This document shows, piece after piece, positions 62,347-64,000 of a stretch of 64,000 nucleotides of DNA. Position 1 is the first letter of the stretch. The number at the start of each line of letters is the position of its first letter. This stretch comes from Moritella dasanensis ArB 0140 (GTDB lineage Bacteria; Pseudomonadota; Gammaproteobacteria; Enterobacterales; Moritellaceae), in contig NZ_AKXQ01000008.1 of assembly GCF_000276805.1 (NCBI RefSeq), forward strand, positions 1 to 64,000, given 5' to 3'. The notes under the pieces were generated by a model. It saw nothing but the letters and a program-made list of their open reading frames with translations. It was not told the DNA's origin and made no database searches. The translations under genes were made by a program, and so were the position numbers.

Positions 62347-64000
62347 ATGATAGTTTATGATTCACAGTGGTATTATCTTTTGTTCCTGCCAGTAAAAAAT
62401 AGCTTTCGGATCTACGTTGCTATTGCGATTTATGTCATATGGGTATTCATTTTTTCGGAATTAAATTACTTTAAAGAAAAGAAACATCTGTATTCCTTTT
62501 TGGATCAAGATCTTAAAAATGCAGCATTACTTATCCCCGCTATCTTACCCAAAGGCTTTCACCATCAGGAAATGAGCAAAACCGATCTGTCTAAACAACA
62601 AGATCTTGCTATTACCTTAACTTTATCTGAATATACTCAGCGCACTGATATTGTGTATCTTTATACATTGATATTGCGAGATAATGCCATTTTCTATACC
62701 AGCTCAAGTGCTTCTGACGCTGAGCTGAATACTAATACGTTTGCGTTTAACTATTTTGAGCATTACGACGACGCAGCAACTGATATTGCGGCCATCTTTA
62801 AGAATAACCAAAGCCAAATTCATCAAAGTAGCGATAAGTGGGGCGATTTTCGTAGTATCCTTATTCCAATGAAGGCAGATGATGGTAGCGTATATATTGT
62901 TGGTGCCGATCTTTCAATTGACTATATTGATTCGTTATTAAATGAAAACTTATACCTCACTTTAATTATCTCTGCGTTATTTTTATTGTTTGCCACCCCG
63001 TTATTTATTGTGCTTAGTTCTGAACCTCGCCGGCAGATGAAAATTTTGGCCCAAAAAGTAGCAAAACAAACATCTGAGTTGGTTGAAAGTGAAGCGAAGC
63101 TCACATCCATTTTTGACCATTCTCCCGTTGGTATATTCCACTATGATAATAATGGTGTGATCAAAAAAACCAATCGACGTTTTGAGGAAATTCTCCGAGC
63201 AGATCGGGATACGCTTATTGGCTTTAACATGCTGGAAAAGCTTCAAAACATTGAAATGCTCAACATGGTGAAGCAGTCGCTACAAGGTAAAGTGAGTAGA
63301 TATGAAGGCCCTTATACATCGGTATCTGGCCAACGCTTTATGCATATACATGCCAATTTCGTCCCGCTTTATTCCAGTGCTGGAGAGTTAGACGGTGGTA
63401 TCGGTGTTTATAATGACATAACTGAAATACAGCAAAATACAGCAAATTTCAAAAAACTATCTACGGTTGTTGAATACAGCCCTGAGAGTATCTTTATAAC
63501 GGATACTAGCGGTCTCATTGAGTATGTAAATCCAAAGTTTACAGTCACCACTGGTTATACTGGAACCGAAGTTATTGGTAAAAAAGCCAATGTTTTTCGT
63601 TCAAAAGATACCCCTGACCGTGTTTATAAAGATCTATGGGCAACGATATTAGCAGGTGATGAATGGCGTGGTGAATTAAAAAACTGTAAGAAAAGTGGTG
63701 AATTATTCTGGGCTCAAGTCTGTATTGTCCCGGTCAAAAATGAGGGCGTTATAACCCATTTTATTGGTATACAAGTCGATGTAACCAAAGCCCGAATGTC
63801 GTCACAAAAAATATCCTATCAAGCGACGCACGACATGTTGACAGGGTTAATTAATCGTTATGAGTTTGAGGAGCTACTTGGGAAGAATATCTCGTCAGCC
63901 CAACAAGATAATACTACTCATGCATTATGCTTCTTAGACTTAGATCAGTTTAAAATTATCAATGATACTTGCGGTCATATGGCTGGAGATGAACTGTTAC
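62347..64000 (+). CDS. Membrane sensor with two PAS domains and a GGDEF domain (3' end outside window)
   Basis: The frame is open from ATG 62347 to the window end (551 codons); an in-frame TAA lies just upstream. There is a membrane helix at about 22-38, a periplasmic sensing region (about 40-200), a second helix at about 201-223 and a short coiled linker. Two PAS domains follow: about 248-355 (SIFDHSPVGIF) and about 368-485 (TVVEYSPESIFITD and the C-terminal VDVTKARM). A GGDEF domain begins at about 489 (HDMLTGLINRYEFEELL, LDLDQFKIINDTCGHMAGDE). The catalytic GGDEF loop and any EAL domain are beyond the window. It probably makes or degrades cyclic di-GMP; signal unknown. No clear ribosome-binding site is seen. 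Confidence 0.9.
   Translation, partial: MIVYDSQWYYLLFLPVKNSFRIYVAIAIYVIWVFIFSELNYFKEKKHLYSFLDQDLKNAALLIPAILPKGFHHQEMSKTDLSKQQDLAITLTLSEYTQRTDIVYLYTLILRDNAIFYTSSSASDAELNTNTFAFNYFEHYDDAATDIAAIFKNNQSQIHQSSDKWGDFRSILIPMKADDGSVYIVGADLSIDYIDSLLNENLYLTLIISALFLLFATPLFIVLSSEPRRQMKILAQKVAKQTSELVESEAKLTSIFDHSPVGIFHYDNNGVIKKTNRRFEEILRADRDTLIGFNMLEKLQNIEMLNMVKQSLQGKVSRYEGPYTSVSGQRFMHIHANFVPLYSSAGELDGGIGVYNDITEIQQNTANFKKLSTVVEYSPESIFITDTSGLIEYVNPKFTVTTGYTGTEVIGKKANVFRSKDTPDRVYKDLWATILAGDEWRGELKNCKKSGELFWAQVCIVPVKNEGVITHFIGIQVDVTKARMSSQKISYQATHDMLTGLINRYEFEELLGKNISSAQQDNTTHALCFLDLDQFKIINDTCGHMAGDELL

Noticed and set aside
62922-63246. Minus-strand ORFs near 63 kb
   Set aside because: They lie opposite the PAS-PAS-GGDEF coding sequence, which has recognisable domains and an uninterrupted frame.

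Overview
The window is a stretch of chromosome from a marine gammaproteobacterium. Gene order is enterobacterial/Vibrio-like: fldA-fur, ybfE-ybfF-seqA, hinT-thiK-nagZ, and fabB-pdxB-asd-fimV-truA-accD-folC-dedD-cvpA-purF. The AT-rich composition, giant RTX adhesin, RfaH, POT transporter and membrane-lipid genes suggest a Moritella-like cold-sea bacterium. That placement is an impression from protein sequence, not a database result. I see no prophage, insertion sequence or CRISPR array.

Layout. 1-13.0 kb: the 3' part of a giant type I-secreted RTX adhesin with long Ig-like repeats. 13.0-17.4 kb: comEA-like, yciB, a POT peptide transporter, rfaH and a pilin gene. 17.6-22.9 kb: glnS, then fur, fldA, ybfE, a DUF2788 gene and ybfF on the minus strand, then seqA. 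23-27.4 kb: btuC/btuD-like transporter genes, a PLP enzyme, a DUF2750 gene and a double-domain pterin-synthase-like protein. 27.6-30.7 kb: hinT, a lipoprotein, thiK-like, nagZ. 31-43.9 kb: the fabB to purF series. 44-49.2 kb: lpxH, ppiB, cysS, an FKBP, folD, a NUDIX gene. 49.4-58.9 kb: a lipid/oxidative-stress island. 59-59.7 kb: a five-gene tRNA operon (Pro-Arg-His-Leu-Pro). 59.7-64 kb: a small unknown protein, an ABC1 kinase, a small outer-membrane-type protein and the start of a PAS-PAS-GGDEF signalling protein that runs off the window.

The most notable system is the island at 49.4-58.9 kb. It encodes an ECF sigma factor with a ChrR-type zinc/cupin anti-sigma factor, the arrangement known from the singlet-oxygen response of Rhodobacter sphaeroides. 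Reading the intergenic DNA shows four copies of one promoter-like motif, TGATC(C/G)-N16-CGTAT, with exactly 16 bases between the halves each time. They lie in front of (1) the sigma/anti-sigma pair, (2) an NTF2-like gene that heads an eight-gene minus-strand run (NTF2-like, SDR, FAD oxidase, DUF1365, Cfa-type methyltransferase, DUF2878, chalcone-isomerase-like, DUF3833), (3) a LON-substrate-binding-domain gene and (4) a divergent thioredoxin-like lipoprotein gene. This predicts a compact autoregulated regulon that remodels membrane fatty acids, possibly by methylation, cyclopropanation or furan formation, and that adds poorly described partner proteins.
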